Below, piece by piece: positions 11,410 to 21,392 of a DNA stretch of 64,000 nucleotides. The notes under the pieces were generated by a model. That model was not told the origin of the DNA. It searched no databases and saw only the letters and a program-made list of their open reading frames with translations. Position numbers and translations under genes: made by a program. Each line of letters begins with the position of its first letter. Position 1 is the stretch's first letter. The DNA is from Narthecium ossifragum (lineage: Eukaryota; Streptophyta; Magnoliopsida; Dioscoreales; Nartheciaceae): contig OY986964.1 of the NCBI GenBank assembly GCA_963920575.1, positions 11,096,663 through 11,160,662 of the forward strand, read 5' to 3'.

Positions 11410-13406
11410 GCTAGGGAGAAGACAAAGAGGGTTCGCCGGCGCTGGGGAAGAAGGAAGAAGAGATGAAGGGAGGAAGAACTGGGAGAAAGAGAGGGGGAGA
11501 TCACCGAAAATCGGGTAGATCCGGTGAGGTTCCCGTCGGATTTCTTCTCCCATTTGGCTCAGGTGAGCTTCTAGCTTCTCTCTCCTTCGTTTTCCCTTGT
11601 TTTCCATCGTTTTTCCGTTGGGGTTTGGGGAGCTTCGCGGTCTTCCGGCGATGGGTCGCCGGAGAAGGTGTCGTGGACGGCGACGGGGACCTCCCTCGGT
11701 GACTGCAGCACCGGAGAAGGACCCCCGTGGTCCAGGGCATCTCTCTCCGAGCCCTGTCTGGGCGTTTCCATGGCAGGGGATCCTCGATCCTCCTCCCTGC
11801 CATGGTTTCCGGCAAGGTTCCGACCGGCCTTTCTCTGGCCGTGGCCGGCGACCTTCCTCTGAACCTTGTGTTAGGCACAACGTGTAGCTTCTCTCTTCTC
11901 CCTTGGTAGCCCCTCCTTTGGTAGCTTTAACCCTTGTTTTGGAGATCCGACGGAGCTCCGGCAATCTTCTTGAGGAAGAAGATGACCCTGTGAGGTGCAT
12001 GTTAGCACACACGCACAGTGTCTGCTAACATGCACCAGAGCCTTCGGATGCCCATAGTTGAGCTCTCGATGCCCATTTTCGATGTTTCTCACGTCGTTCG
12101 ACCGGCTTTTCGAGCGCCATCTATTTCTAATAGTTTCAATTCCTTTTAGAGCCCTGCCTGATTGTTCTTGCTTTGTGTGCTTTAGGCTATCGATTGAGCG
12201 GCCGTCAAGTGTCGGAGCGTGACGTGGGTTCCCGGACCTAGAGTTTACACTTGGATTGCTTCCTTGAGGTAGGAGTTACCTACTATTAGGATTTGTATGA
12301 TTGTTGCTATGTTCTGCTAATGATGTGTTGTTGTGCATGTTTTTCCCTTGTGATGGTTGTGTGATATGCTATGACATGATGTTTTCTTGTATTGTGAATA
12401 TATGATAATTGTTATTTAGTTTATTTATGTGATTTCTGCATACATGCTAGGAATGTCAGGTCTGTCTTAGGACAAGGATTGTGGTTGGGTCTAGTCAGGT
12501 CCTGTAGCTAGACTAGTCAGAGTCTAGGGACTAGTTGATGACTTGATCTGAGGACTTTGATCTGATTAAAGATATGATCTGAGGACTTTGATATGATTGA
12601 ATACCTGATTTGAGGATTTGATCTGATTGAGGATCTGGTTTGAGGATTTGATTTGATTGAGGATGTGTTGCCTATACTAGTGTACTGAGTCCTGTATAGA
12701 GTCTATAGGGGTCTGGGCGAGCGTTGACGGGCGGACGCGGCGACTGTACGTGTAAGACTTACCCTGATTAGCCAGACCATACTAAGATCAGTAAACTAGT
12801 ATAGGATGTTGTACCTATACTAGTATACTGGGGCTAGGTATAGAGTCTATAGGGGTATGGGCGAGCATTGACGGCCGGACGGGGCGACTGTGCGTGTAAG
12901 ACTTACCCATACTAGCCAGACCATACTTGGGCAGTATACTAGGATAGGTGGGTGTACAGCAGTGTCCTAGAGTGTGTCAGGTGACTCCTACTGGGCTTTT
13001 TAGCTCATTGTTTGGGTTTTCGGTTTTTGGTGAAGGTAGGCTTGAGACCACTGCATCCTATGGAGATCATGTACTGTGCAGAGGAGTCATTCTGTATTCT
13101 GCATCTTTATTTATGTATCAAAAGCATGTATATGTTCGAATTTGGAAAAAGAGTTGTATATTGTAAATTTGGGTTGTCATATCCTGTATTTTGATGTTTA
13201 CAAGTCCTATGTACATGAAATGAATGAGATGAATGAATGTAGGTGGGCGAATGTGTCCCTAATAGTTGTGATTAAATGTTGTAAATTATGTTTTATTCGA
13301 GATTGAAAGGTTGTAATACTGATCTCACGTGCCCGTGCCCAAGGGTCATGCCGAAATTTTGATTAATCCTTGGGATATTTGTATTTATTTGGGGTGGGGC
13401 GTGACA
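11165..13406 (+). repeat. LARD-1 3' LTR (2.24 kb)
   Basis: TGTAAGGACC...GGCGTGACA. It contains a (GA)n run (11368-11405), the GC-rich block starting ATGGGTCGCCGG at 11651, and a duplicated unit at ~12670-12950. The GC-rich block reads MGRRRRCRGRRRGPPS, the same frame seen in the other family L LTRs. The LTR ends at an Athila integrase codon region (13407). Confidence 0.85.
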
Positions 13407-13968
13407 CCCTAGATATCAATGATATCGGCAACTAAAATCGAAATCTGAGGCCTCTCATTCCTATGGGAGATGTTTCCAGTTTTCTGACATCGAATACAAG
13501 ATTGGCAAAAATTATGAGAATATTTAAAATCATAAGTCAATAGAATCCACATTGAAGAACTTTTGCAGCGGTTTTCTTCCCTGAAAAATGACCATCACAT
13601 ACATGTGGATGACAGAAAGTGAGAATGTCATGAACTTCTGATTCAGGCACACGTCTTCTAATGACTTGATCAGAACAATGTTTAAATAACTCAGGGTCTT
13701 CCGAAATATAATATTTAATATGGGAAAAGAATTTATCTTTTGCATTTTTAAACCAAGAGTCAGGAAGCTTGTCTGAAGAAAGATAATTAACTATATGAGC
13801 ATACCAAGTTTGTGAAGTGCGAGTAACCTCAAAGAGGGTCTCATCTGGAAAGGATGCATTGACAGGAGTTTCATCAAATATATGTTCCAAAGGAAGGCGG
13901 AACAAGTTATCAGCAACTACATTTTCCGAACCTTTCATATCCCTAATTTCAAGATCAAATTCTTGCAA
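13407..13968 (-). pseudogene. Athila integrase N-terminal part
   Basis: The frame continues from RNase H ([11 protein letters not shown]...) into an integrase zinc-binding region. It has a His pair around CHPHVCDGH and, below 13537, the paired cysteines of CQSCIRCQKTGN. The zinc finger binds the cDNA ends. The protein then stops at a codon where relatives have Trp in a DIWGIDFMG-type motif, and LARD-1 begins immediately. The catalytic DDE core is absent. The frame also crosses a break near 13530. Confidence 0.75.
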
Positions 13969-14443
13969 AAGAAAGATCCATCGAATCTGTCTCGGTTTGG
14001 CATCCTTTTTTGGCTAAAAGATATCTAAGAGCAGCATGATCAGTATAGATAAGGATTTTGGAACCTATGAGGTCGGGACGAAACTTTTCTAAGGCGAATA
14101 TTACTGCTAATAATTCATTCTCAGTAGTAGTATAATTTAATTGAGATTAAGAGAGGGTTTTACTAGCATTTACTAGCATAAAAAATCGAATGTGAAATTT
14201 TATTTACTCGTTGTCCTAACACAGCTCCTATTGCAAATCAGAAGCATCACACATGAGTTGAAAAGGTAGATAATAATTAGGTGCGTGAACTATAGGTGCG
14301 GTTGACAATAAATCATGAATGGTCTTAAAAGCAGTCAAACATGCATCATTGAAGACAAACGGGATATCCTTGGCTAGTAATTCACACAAGGGTCGTGAAA
14401 TTTTGGAAAAAATCTTTGATGAATCAACGATAAAATCCAGCAT
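13969..14443 (-). pseudogene. Athila RNase H domain, frameshifted
   Basis: The first half (14228-14443) reads through LVCEL-type linker sequence to LMCDASD, which carries the first catalytic Asp. The frame then shifts. Downstream pieces still show LNYTTTENELLAV (catalytic Glu) and [11 protein letters not shown] (catalytic Asp). A duplicated decamer, ATGCTAGTAA, near 14165 and a stop codon break the middle. The domain would degrade the RNA template of reverse transcription; this copy cannot. Confidence 0.75.
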
Positions 14444-15345
14444 GACCTAAAAACGAACGGATCTGACGCACTGACGACGGTGGAGGTAAATTAGCAATTA
14501 AATCAACTTTAGCCCTATCAACATCTATACCACGTTTAGAAACAATGCGACCTAACACAATTCCTTCTTGAACCATGAAGTGACTCTTTTTCCAACTAAG
14601 AATTAGATTAGTTTCAATGCATCGATCAAGAGCTTTAGAATGATTTTCTAAACAAGATTCAAAAGAATTTCCAAACACAGAAAAATCATCCATAAAAACT
14701 TCAAGAAATTTATCAATAATATCAGAGAAGATGGCCATCATACACCTTTGAAAAGTCACTGGTGCATTACAAAGACCAAAAGGCATCCCAAGGTAAGCGA
14801 AAGTATCAAAAGGACAAGTGAAAGTGGCCATCTCTTGATCTTGAGGATCGACTACAGCCTGGTTATAACCTGAATATCCATCTAGGAAACAATAATAACT
14901 CTGACCAGAAAGTCTTTCTAAAATTTGACCAATCAAAGGTAAGGGAAAATGATCTTTCCTAGTCAAGGCATTTAGTTTCCTGTAATTTATGCAAACACGC
15001 CATCCAGTAGTCTGGCGCATCAGGATCTGCTCACCGGTCTCATTTTCTACAACTGTTAAACCTGATTTCTTAGGGACTACTTGTGTAGGGATAACCCACT
15101 AGCTATCAAAAATTGGGTAAATAATACCGGCATCTAAAAGTTTGACTACCTCTTTTTTCACCACCTCTTTCATATTTGGATTGAGGCGGCGTTGCATCTC
15201 CCTAACAGCTTTGGATTCATCCTCGAGATGAATCTTATGCATGCAAATTGAAGGGTCGATATCTTTCATATTGGATACTGACCATCCTATGACTTTCCTA
15301 TGGAGTTTCAGAACCTCTAAAAGTTGACTATCCTATTCGCTTGAC
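14424..15345 (-). pseudogene. Athila reverse transcriptase
   Basis: The domain starts near MQRRLNPNMKEVVKKE (~15225-15180). It includes GWRVCINYRKLNALTRKDHF, CFLDGYSGYNQ, the FGLCNAPVTFQRCM block and the catalytic FMDD (codons at 14686-14697), then ends RQIRSFLGHAGFYR. Length and order of blocks are normal for gypsy RT. A stop codon in the IFDS*WV position near 15100 breaks the N-terminal part, while the 198 residues from 15020 down are open. Confidence 0.85.
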
Positions 15346-15674
15346 AGTGAAGACCAGATGATAACGAGAAAAGAGGAGTCTATTTCTAGAAAAACATATT
15401 TTAATGTTTTAGGCAGTGGTTTTAATTGTAACTCAGGTGGTGTTTCCAATGAAGAAGGTGCAGGAGTAGAAGAGAGCGGTGGAAGGGTTTCAACAAACCA
15501 AGAAGCAGTTTCTGTATCTGCTGTGTATTGAGTGATGGATCGGCCCTCTGGCCGATCAATCGGTTCTAGGCCGATGGATCGATCCTCTGGACGATCGATC
15601 GGTAGAGCCGATTCATGAGTTTCAATGTCTTCTTTCAATGTCCAGAACATTCTCAACATCATTATCAGAGTCAT
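15346..15674 (-). pseudogene. Protease-RT linker with in-frame palindrome cassette
   Basis: The frame 15333-15674 contains the Pro/Leu-rich linker (ETPPELQLKPLPKTLKYVF) that precedes RT in Athila pol. Upstream of it lies a repeated PIDRPEDRSI / PIDRPEGRSI stretch encoded by GATC palindromes (15538-15600). The cassette is in frame and adds ~20 residues, so it could have been tolerated in the polyprotein. Confidence 0.6.
15538..15600 (-). repeat. GATC palindrome cluster in Athila pol
   Basis: GATCGGCC ctct GGCCGATC forms a perfect 8-bp-arm hairpin, and GATCGATC octamers start at 15577 and 15593 (16-bp step). It has the same motif as the LTR arrays but a shorter spacing. Confidence 0.65.
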
Positions 15675-16145
15675 AATCGTTCAAAATATCAGATAATTCA
15701 TCAGAAATCATAGCATATGATTGATCATCAACACATTCAGTCAAAGTACCTGCATTAAAGCATTCATCAACATCAGGCTTAGGAAAACATGTAGTTTTAA
15801 AGATATTCAATTTAACATGCATGTGACCAAAAGAAACATCCATCACACCAGTTTGACAGTTTGTGCAGGCATTCGCAGTGGCCAAAAAGGGCCGTCCTAA
15901 GATGATAGGGACGGTCTTTTTGCAGTGAATAGTAGGCTCCATATCCAAAACAACAAAGTCAATAGGAAAGAAGAAATTATCCACCTTAACTAAAACATCC
16001 TCCAAGTTACCTCTAGGTGTCTTAATGGATCTATCAGCTAATTGCAAAATTACTAGTGTTTGTTTAAGTTCTCCTATCCCAAATTTCTTATAAATATAAT
16101 AAGGCATAGGGTTAATACTGGCACCTAAATCTAGAAGGGCACCAT
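15622..16145 (-). pseudogene. Athila aspartic protease
   Basis: The catalytic motif LLDLGASINPMP lies at ~16108-16140, with DLGAS at 16117-16131. It is followed by LADRSIKTPRG, VKVDNFFFPIDFVVLDME and the ILGRPFL flap-like block. The enzyme matures the Gag-Pol polyprotein. An in-frame stop sits a few codons upstream of the catalytic Asp (near 16157). The acidic C-terminal tail runs into the palindrome-bearing linker. Confidence 0.82.
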
Positions 16146-16975
16146 CAATATGATAGTCTCATATGCAACAAGGTATGGTTGGGGTACCATGGTCCTTCAA
16201 TTTGGGTGACATATCATGTTTCAGAATTGAACTGACTTGCTCGGAAAGAAAAATCTTTTTAGAAACTTTGGATTTGGCCTGGCGTTTATGCATACACAGA
16301 TCCTTAACAAAAATTGACATAAGAAGGGATATGTCTGATGGCATCAAGCAAAGGTATGTTGATATTGACTTGTTTAAAGATTTCAAGGATCTCTTCGCCA
16401 GTTTTTCGGGCTTTTATGGTTGACAAAGGGTCCTTAAGAGCTATTGCAAAAATGCACTTTTGGAATGTATTTAGCTGGATTAGGTTCCCTAGAATCAGTT
16501 GGATTATAATCAGGTGGGAGAAGAGAGTCATCTCGGACTGGACGATTGATCGGCTATGAGACCGATTGATTGTCGGGCGGACAATTGATGATTAGTAAGG
16601 CCGATCGATTGTCCGTACTGGGAAATTCACCTATTTGATTATCTACCGTTTTGCCACTTCTAAAGGTCACAAATGCTTTTGCACTCTCAACGTTTTGGCT
16701 TTCTTCATAGTACTGGCCTCTGGGGTTAGTGATAGGTTGACTTGGCAAGTGTCATTCTCCTCTTTTAGCTATAGTGTTGGATAGTTGACTCAATGAATTC
16801 TCAAGTTTAGCAATGAATTGGGTATTAGAATTACACTAGTTCTCTATTCTAGACACCGAATTTTTCATTTGAGAAAATTCACTTGTCATTTCTTGTCTTA
16901 GTCCACTCATATATTCATTCATGGTAGTCATGGCTGAAAGGATGGAACTCAATGTTGATTCAAAGGTGGATTGGA
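16146..16975 (-). pseudogene. Region between gag and protease, broken frames
   Basis: It encodes pieces of the gag-protease connector, including a segment with FLSEQVSSILKHDMSPKL just ahead of the protease. A second GATC cluster sits at ~16550-16615. Several frame changes occur here. I assign it to the same element only by position. Confidence 0.5.
16550..16615 (-). repeat. GATC palindrome cluster, diverged
   Basis: It consists of GATTGATCGG, CCGATTGATTGTC, GACAATTGATG and CCGATCGATTGTCCG. These are degenerate versions of the CGATCGATCG palindrome in alternating orientation, flanked by old pol sequence. Confidence 0.5.
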
Positions 16976-17672
16976 CTAGAGGGGCTGAATTTGATTGTGG
17001 AGGGTACCCAGGGTTTGGATTTGTAGAAGGTTTTGGTGGGTACTTGAAAGTAGATGGATTGGATGTATTATTTTTCCCTTGAAAGTTACTTGATTGTTGT
17101 GGCTTCTAACTAAAATTAGGGTAATTTCTCCACCTTGGATTGCAGGTATCAGAATGAGGGTTGTTCTGAGGTTTGGAAAAATCATAAGTTACATTAACAT
17201 GTTCCTGAACAAAGTCAGGGAAATTAAGAGCCAGATGACAATTAGTTATGGAATGATCGGAGCTAAGACAAAGGGCACATGTCTCAAGAGAAGTGTTAGG
17301 CAATTGTTGAGCAAGAGTTTGACCTGTTTTGAATTGATTTAAGTCTTTAGTTAGGAGGGCTACTTGAGCGGAGAGACTTTGGAATTCAGAAATTTCATGA
17401 ATTCTCCACGAAATACGAAATAGGTGAATTTTTCAGTACTAAACCGACTCCTAGAAACTGAGGCGTTATGTTGTGAGTTTTTAGCAAGGTTGTCATACAT
17501 TTTCCAAAGAGCAGTCCAAGGGTTATTAAGAACAACACCCCCGTAGTAGGCTTCGACTATCATCCTATAACGATTATTAAGACCATTATAAACCGAATAG
17601 GCTAGCTGCTACTCAGGTACCTCATGATGGGGACACTCTCTATGAAGATCCTTAAATCTTTCCCAGGCTTCA
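16976..17672 (-). pseudogene. Athila gag, C-terminal half with zinc knuckle
   Basis: Frames here give the nucleocapsid zinc knuckle CALCLSSDHSITNC (CX2CX4HX4C), followed by CNPRWRNYPNFS and an Asn/Pro/Gln-rich tail. Upstream, 17360-17563 reads YYGGVVLNNPWTALWKMYDNLA, part of the capsid C-terminus. Gag packages element RNA into virus-like particles. The frame is interrupted at 17672 by a solo LTR insertion and by small indels. Confidence 0.8.
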
Positions 17673-17883
17673 TGTGAGGACCTGTCCCTCTACTCCTATG
17701 GCTCGTCGTGGACCGTAAGGGCAATTTGGTAAATTGCGCCTTATCGGCTTGTTTCACACTCGCGTGTGCACACACAGACCATGTTTGTGGTATTGTTGGG
17801 CTAGAATGGTTAGTGGGACCCGGGATCGAAAGATCCGGGCTTGGGTTTAAGTTCTAACCCAAGTCCAGCTTCCTGCGAGAGAC

Positions 17884-18146
17884 GGATCGATCCTTCCTTG
17901 CTAGAAGGATCGATCGGTCTTTGATAGGAACGTGGATCGTTGAGAAGGATCGATCGGTCTCTTGGGACGGATCGATCGGACTCGGAGAAGGATCGATCGG
18001 TCTCTTGGTTGGATCGATCGTTCCCTTGGCTGGATCGATCGGTCTCTTGGTTGGATCGATCGTTCCCTTGGCTGGATCCATCGGTCTCCTTGGCTGGATC
18101 GATGGCTCTCTTGGCTGGATCGATCGGTCTCCTTGGACGGATCTAT
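17884..18146 (+). promoter_or_regulatory. 21-bp periodic GATCGATC array
   Basis: From 17947 to 18139 the GGATCGATC motif starts at 17947, 17969, 17990, 18011, 18032, 18053, 18074, 18096, 18117 and 18139. Every step is 21 or 22 bp. Two more motifs precede it (17884, 17907). A typical unit reads TTGGATCGATCGTTCCC or TTGGCTGGATCGATCGG. A TATAAAA box follows at 18170. The period equals two DNA helical turns, which would place all sites on one face. A plain minisatellite is the alternative. Confidence 0.7.
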
Positions 18147-18518
18147 CCTGCTAAATCGGTTCATTTGCCTATAAAACAAACAGAACCTTCTTCCTCAGAT
18201 CTCTTTGGAAAACCGGATTCTTGGGCTGAGAATTCCTGGATTTCGAAGAGTTCGTGGACGATCCAAGGCTTAGCAGCTGGGATTGAAGCTGCTCTTGCTC
18301 CGGTAGGGATTCCTACCTACTGTCTTCGGGTTTTCTGGAAGTTTTTCCCGGCTGTCGATGTTCTTATGCTTAGAACTTATTATATACATGTTAGATTGTA
18401 GTATTTTCGCCGATTTTGGATTCGTGACGCTTCGTACTACTAGATCCCAGGTTTTGGTGGGATTTGATGGAGTTTTTCGGCGGTATTTCTCGCCGTCGGC
18501 TTATTGGACAACCCAACC

Positions 18519-18756
18519 GATCGATCCGTCTGTGAGATGGATCGATCCCTCCTTGTTGGGCATGCTGAACCCGAGCAGGATCGATCGGCCCCGGGTGAGA
18601 GCGATCGATCCCGGTGCCTTGGATAGCATGAGACGTTCCTTATCACTAGTCGGATCGATCGTCCTGGGAGGACGAATCGATCGGATTCGGCGCGATAGGG
18701 AGAGTTTGCTCCCTGCCATTAGAGGGATCGATCCTTCCCTTAGGAAGGGATCGATC
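18519..18756 (+). repeat. Second GATCGATC pair cluster in family S LTR
   Basis: Octamer starts are 18519/18540 (21 bp), 18579/18603 (24 bp), 18653/18675 (22 bp) and 18726/18749 (23 bp). They lie downstream of the TATA box, so they would be in the transcribed leader. The last pair reads GGGATCGATCCTTCCC then GGAAGGGATCGATCC and can fold. Confidence 0.65.
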
Positions 18757-19593
18757 CGACTATGGCAGAGAGAGAAAATGTATCTTGTTTTGCTGCGGGG
18801 CTTTGTATGACAGTTTTCTTTACTGTCTTAATAGCTTGTACATATGTTTAAGCATGCTAGCCCTATAATAGGGCAGTGATGAACCGGGGGAGTGATGACC
18901 CCTGGGATGTTTAGAATAAGCGGGCGGGTAGCCCTACAGCTTTTACTAGCCTTGTATGCCGGCGTGCGCCGAGGGCTTTATCTGTGTTATCTGTGAGCTG
19001 TTGCTTGCGGGGCTGCTTCCCGGTGCAGGTGTTGTGGTGGACTGCTGGCAGTTGGTGGTGGTACCACTGGAGTAGCTCCCTAGACCTTTTTTTAATGTTC
19101 ACCACCCCGGGCCGGCAGGGTGCCGTGCCCACACCTTGTTTGATATATCATCCCATACTGTTGCATGTTTCACTGTATTATCCTGCGCATGTCCATAACA
19201 TGCATTGCGTTGCGCATTAGTTGCATCTGTGTAGGACGCTGGCGGTGGGTTGACCGCCGATCCGGGGCTTTGGTCGCCCCTACTGGGCAGGTGTTTGGTG
19301 ACGTGGCGGCGTCCGACGATGCTTGAGGAGCGGCGATCTTTACAGTTTTACCCCCTTTTGTTATAGATAGTCTCCTACGGGAGTGATAAATGTATAATTT
19401 CCATGTTTGAGGATTGTATATAAATATTCAATTTCAGTCTTTGGGTCGTAATATTTGTATAATACAGGATGTTTATGTTTTGCTAGGGTAACCACTACGA
19501 ATAGAGGGAAACCTCGCCAAATTTTTCGCAGTAGGTTAGGTTCTGCTTCGCGTCGCCCGGCCCACTTGGGCCTACGCGGGTCGGGGCGTGACA

Positions 19594-20203
19594 CTTCATG
19601 AAACATCTCATCTTCATTTTGCTTAAAAGAGATAGTCATTGTATGATAATTTTGAGTTTTAATGATATGGAAATATTTTTTAAGGAAGGCATCCTGATGT
19701 TGGTCCTATATTGAAATCGAATTTGGAGATAGTGTTTGAAGCCAATGTTTAACCTTATCTTTTAAAGAAAAAGGGAAAAGCTTGAGTCTAAAGGCATCAT
19801 CATTAAAATGCTCGAGTTTAAACATGGAAAGAATTTCAAGAAAGCTAGCAATGTATCCATAAGGGTCCTCATTCTGGCGCCCATAGAAAGAATGTAAAGC
19901 TGTAATCCAGTTAGGCTTAATGTCATAATATATAGCATTGATGGCAGGTGGGTTGATACAAGAAGCATAGATGTAAGGTCCAGGTAGGAAGTGATTCCTA
20001 ATTGTGACTTGTCTATTATTATTATTATTAACTACGCTACCAATATTATCATTAGGGTCTATAACATGTATATTGTTTTCAGCCATTGTAACAAAGGTCT
20101 CTTGAATAAATTGCAAGTTACTTAATGCTTCCTGATAGTTAATTAAAGATTTCTGTCCTAAGGTTCTAGCTTTTCTGAGTGTGGCTTCTATTTCTAGATC
20201 CAA
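19594..20203 (-). pseudogene. Athila gag, N-terminal half (capsid)
   Basis: The long frame 19706-20203 contains FEIL-type capsid sequence: YGYIASFLEILSMFKLEHF, then FPFSLKDKVKHWLQTLSPNS. A stop follows near 19705, and a short piece reading TISFKQNEDEMFHE runs up to the solo LTR at 19593. Across the LTR, capsid sequence resumes at 17672 in the direction of transcription. Length and motif order fit Athila Gag. Confidence 0.8.
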
Positions 20204-20462
20204 AGGTTCCAGGGGGATGTTTAGGGATCGTCTGCATTACCTGCAAGATCACATGCCAAAAAGAAAAGAAAAAGAAAACAGAATATTCAGAGGAGAGGAG
20301 AAAACAACTGAATACCATAGCTGAAATATACAGTTGTAAGTTAGAAGACTTACCTGGCGGTGCAGTTCTTGCACAGTCGGATTCAAGTCCGACTGAGCTT
20401 TCGAGGCAGCAGGCAAGCTATTTTCTTCAGGAAAAATCCGTACGTCTGCCAACAGGTGGACG

Positions 20463-20545
20463 ATTGATCGGCTGCCAGCCGATCGATCGGTTTTCAGAGA
20501 TTGGATCGGTCGTCTGACCGATCGATCATTCGTCTCACCGATCAT
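20463..20545 (-). repeat. GATC palindrome cluster in Athila leader
   Basis: GATTGATCGG, CCGATCGATCGG, GGATCGG, CCGATCGATC and CCGATCATTC sit between the primer-binding site and the main gag frame. On the minus strand they are read within an open frame (20249-20545) containing DRSVRRPIQ and DRSAGSRSI. Confidence 0.6.
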
Positions 20546-20735
20546 TCGTTCGTTTGAGAATCACAGATCCTTCTCTGTCACGAACTGTCTACTTCAGGCT
20601 GCAAAAATTTCAAAAATTGTAAGAAAAATTCCCATGAAAAACTGAAACTAAAATAAAATAAAATAAAACTCTAACTATGCCTAGAAAAAAGTAAAGAGAA
20701 ATCAACTGCTTCCGTCTCAAGAAATAAAAAAGGTT

Positions 20736-20753
20736 TCACCGGCAACGGCACCA
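20736..20753 (-). other. Primer-binding site, tRNA-Asp type
   Basis: On the minus strand the bases read TGGTGCCGTTGCCGGTGA, two changes from the usual Athila TGGCGCCGTTGCCGGGGA, which pairs with tRNA-Asp. It starts a few bases after the LTR terminus at 20760. Confidence 0.8.
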
Positions 20754-20759
20754 AAAACT

Positions 20760-21392
20760 TGATCGTCTGCAAGCGTGTCAATAAATCATGCGTACTCTCA
20801 GTTTACAAATTTATAAACCCTTATCTCAATTTTAAATTGAAAGGATAGTATAATGATGAAATACAAGGTCGATCCACAGGGAAAGTATTGATTCAATTCA
20901 ACGAAAACAAAACTAACTCTCAATACTCTATTCTAAAGCAATAAAAGGGTTTATTGGGTTATGGAAATTGATTAATTAAAACTAATTAATAAAGCAATGT
21001 AAAAAGATTAAGATAGATCAATGCGAGAAAAACATAGGGATTACTCAATCCACTTTAGTGTCACTTCACATATTCTCTAATTATCCTCTTGTTTTCTTAT
21101 CTAGACATTATACATTCCTAGCTTCTTAAGCTCACATGAATCCCTGAAAGAAAGTAATTGCTTTCCAAAAACATACTTTATCTTCAATTAGCATAGTTTC
21201 TCTTCGGGGTAACCTTAGCAGAACCTATCGTCACTAAGCATAAAGTATCTCATCGGTTACTTCACAAACCACACGAAAACTATCTTATAGATCTTTACCA
21301 TCAATCACCGAATTCAAGTAGGTCTCAAAATACGTCAAGGAATTCTGTTCCCTTAACTCTTTTATCATTAAAATCAAATCTATAAGATCATG
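20760..21392 (-). repeat. Athila 5' LTR, partial (R-U5 side)
   Basis: The end next to the primer site reads, on the plus strand, TGATCGTCTGCAAGCG. The interior has GTCGATCCACAGGG and GGGATTACTCAATCCAC blocks. Sequence stops at 21392, where a second LTR of a related type begins, so the U3 part was displaced by that insertion. Confidence 0.72.

Larger units (their letters stand above)
9433..13406 (+). mobile_element. LARD-1: non-autonomous family L LTR retrotransposon
   Basis: Structure: truncated 5' LTR (9433-9712), primer-binding site, non-coding interior (9713-11164), polypurine tract and a full 3' LTR (11165-13406). No gag or pol is present. Large LTRs with a tRNA-iMet primer site and a non-coding interior fit the LARD class of non-autonomous elements, possibly parasitic on a Tekay/Del-like chromovirus; that link is inference. 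Compared with LARD-2, the interior lacks ~1.8 kb after the first ~120 bp. Its right end falls inside a minus-strand Athila integrase, so it is younger than that element. Confidence 0.8.
17673..19593 (+). repeat. Family S solo LTR (1.92 kb) with perfect TSD
   Basis: It runs from TGTGAGGACCTG to GGGGCGTGACA. The target CTTCA is duplicated at 17668-17672 and 19594-19598. It lies inside the Athila gag frame. The LTR has two GATCGATC arrays (17884-18146, 18519-18756), the first just upstream of a TATA box (TATAAAA, 18170-18176). A second member begins at 60648. Confidence 0.9.
13407..21392 (-). mobile_element. Athila-clade Ty3/gypsy retrotransposon, decayed
   Basis: Read right to left: partial 5' LTR (20760-21392), tRNA-Asp-type primer site, gag, protease, reverse transcriptase, RNase H and the start of integrase. 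It is cut at 13407 by LARD-1, and the distal integrase, 3' UTR and 3' LTR are missing from the window. The clade is judged from the protease DLGASINPMP block, the FGLCNAPVTFQRCM reverse transcriptase block and the CPHH-type gag. Frames are broken by stops and indels, and gag is split by a family S solo LTR. The element also carries three GATC-palindrome clusters (15.5, 16.6, 20.5 kb). Confidence 0.85.

Noticed and set aside
11194..12012. 272-residue minus-strand frame as a gene
   Set aside because: It is the antisense of the LTR GC-rich block and (GA)n tract; the Ser/Leu run comes from the simple repeat, and no domain is present.
17884..18146. Regularly spaced short repeats that resemble a CRISPR array
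   Set aside because: The unit is only ~21 bp including its spacer, the 'spacers' are themselves repeated, there are no cas genes and the context is a plant LTR.
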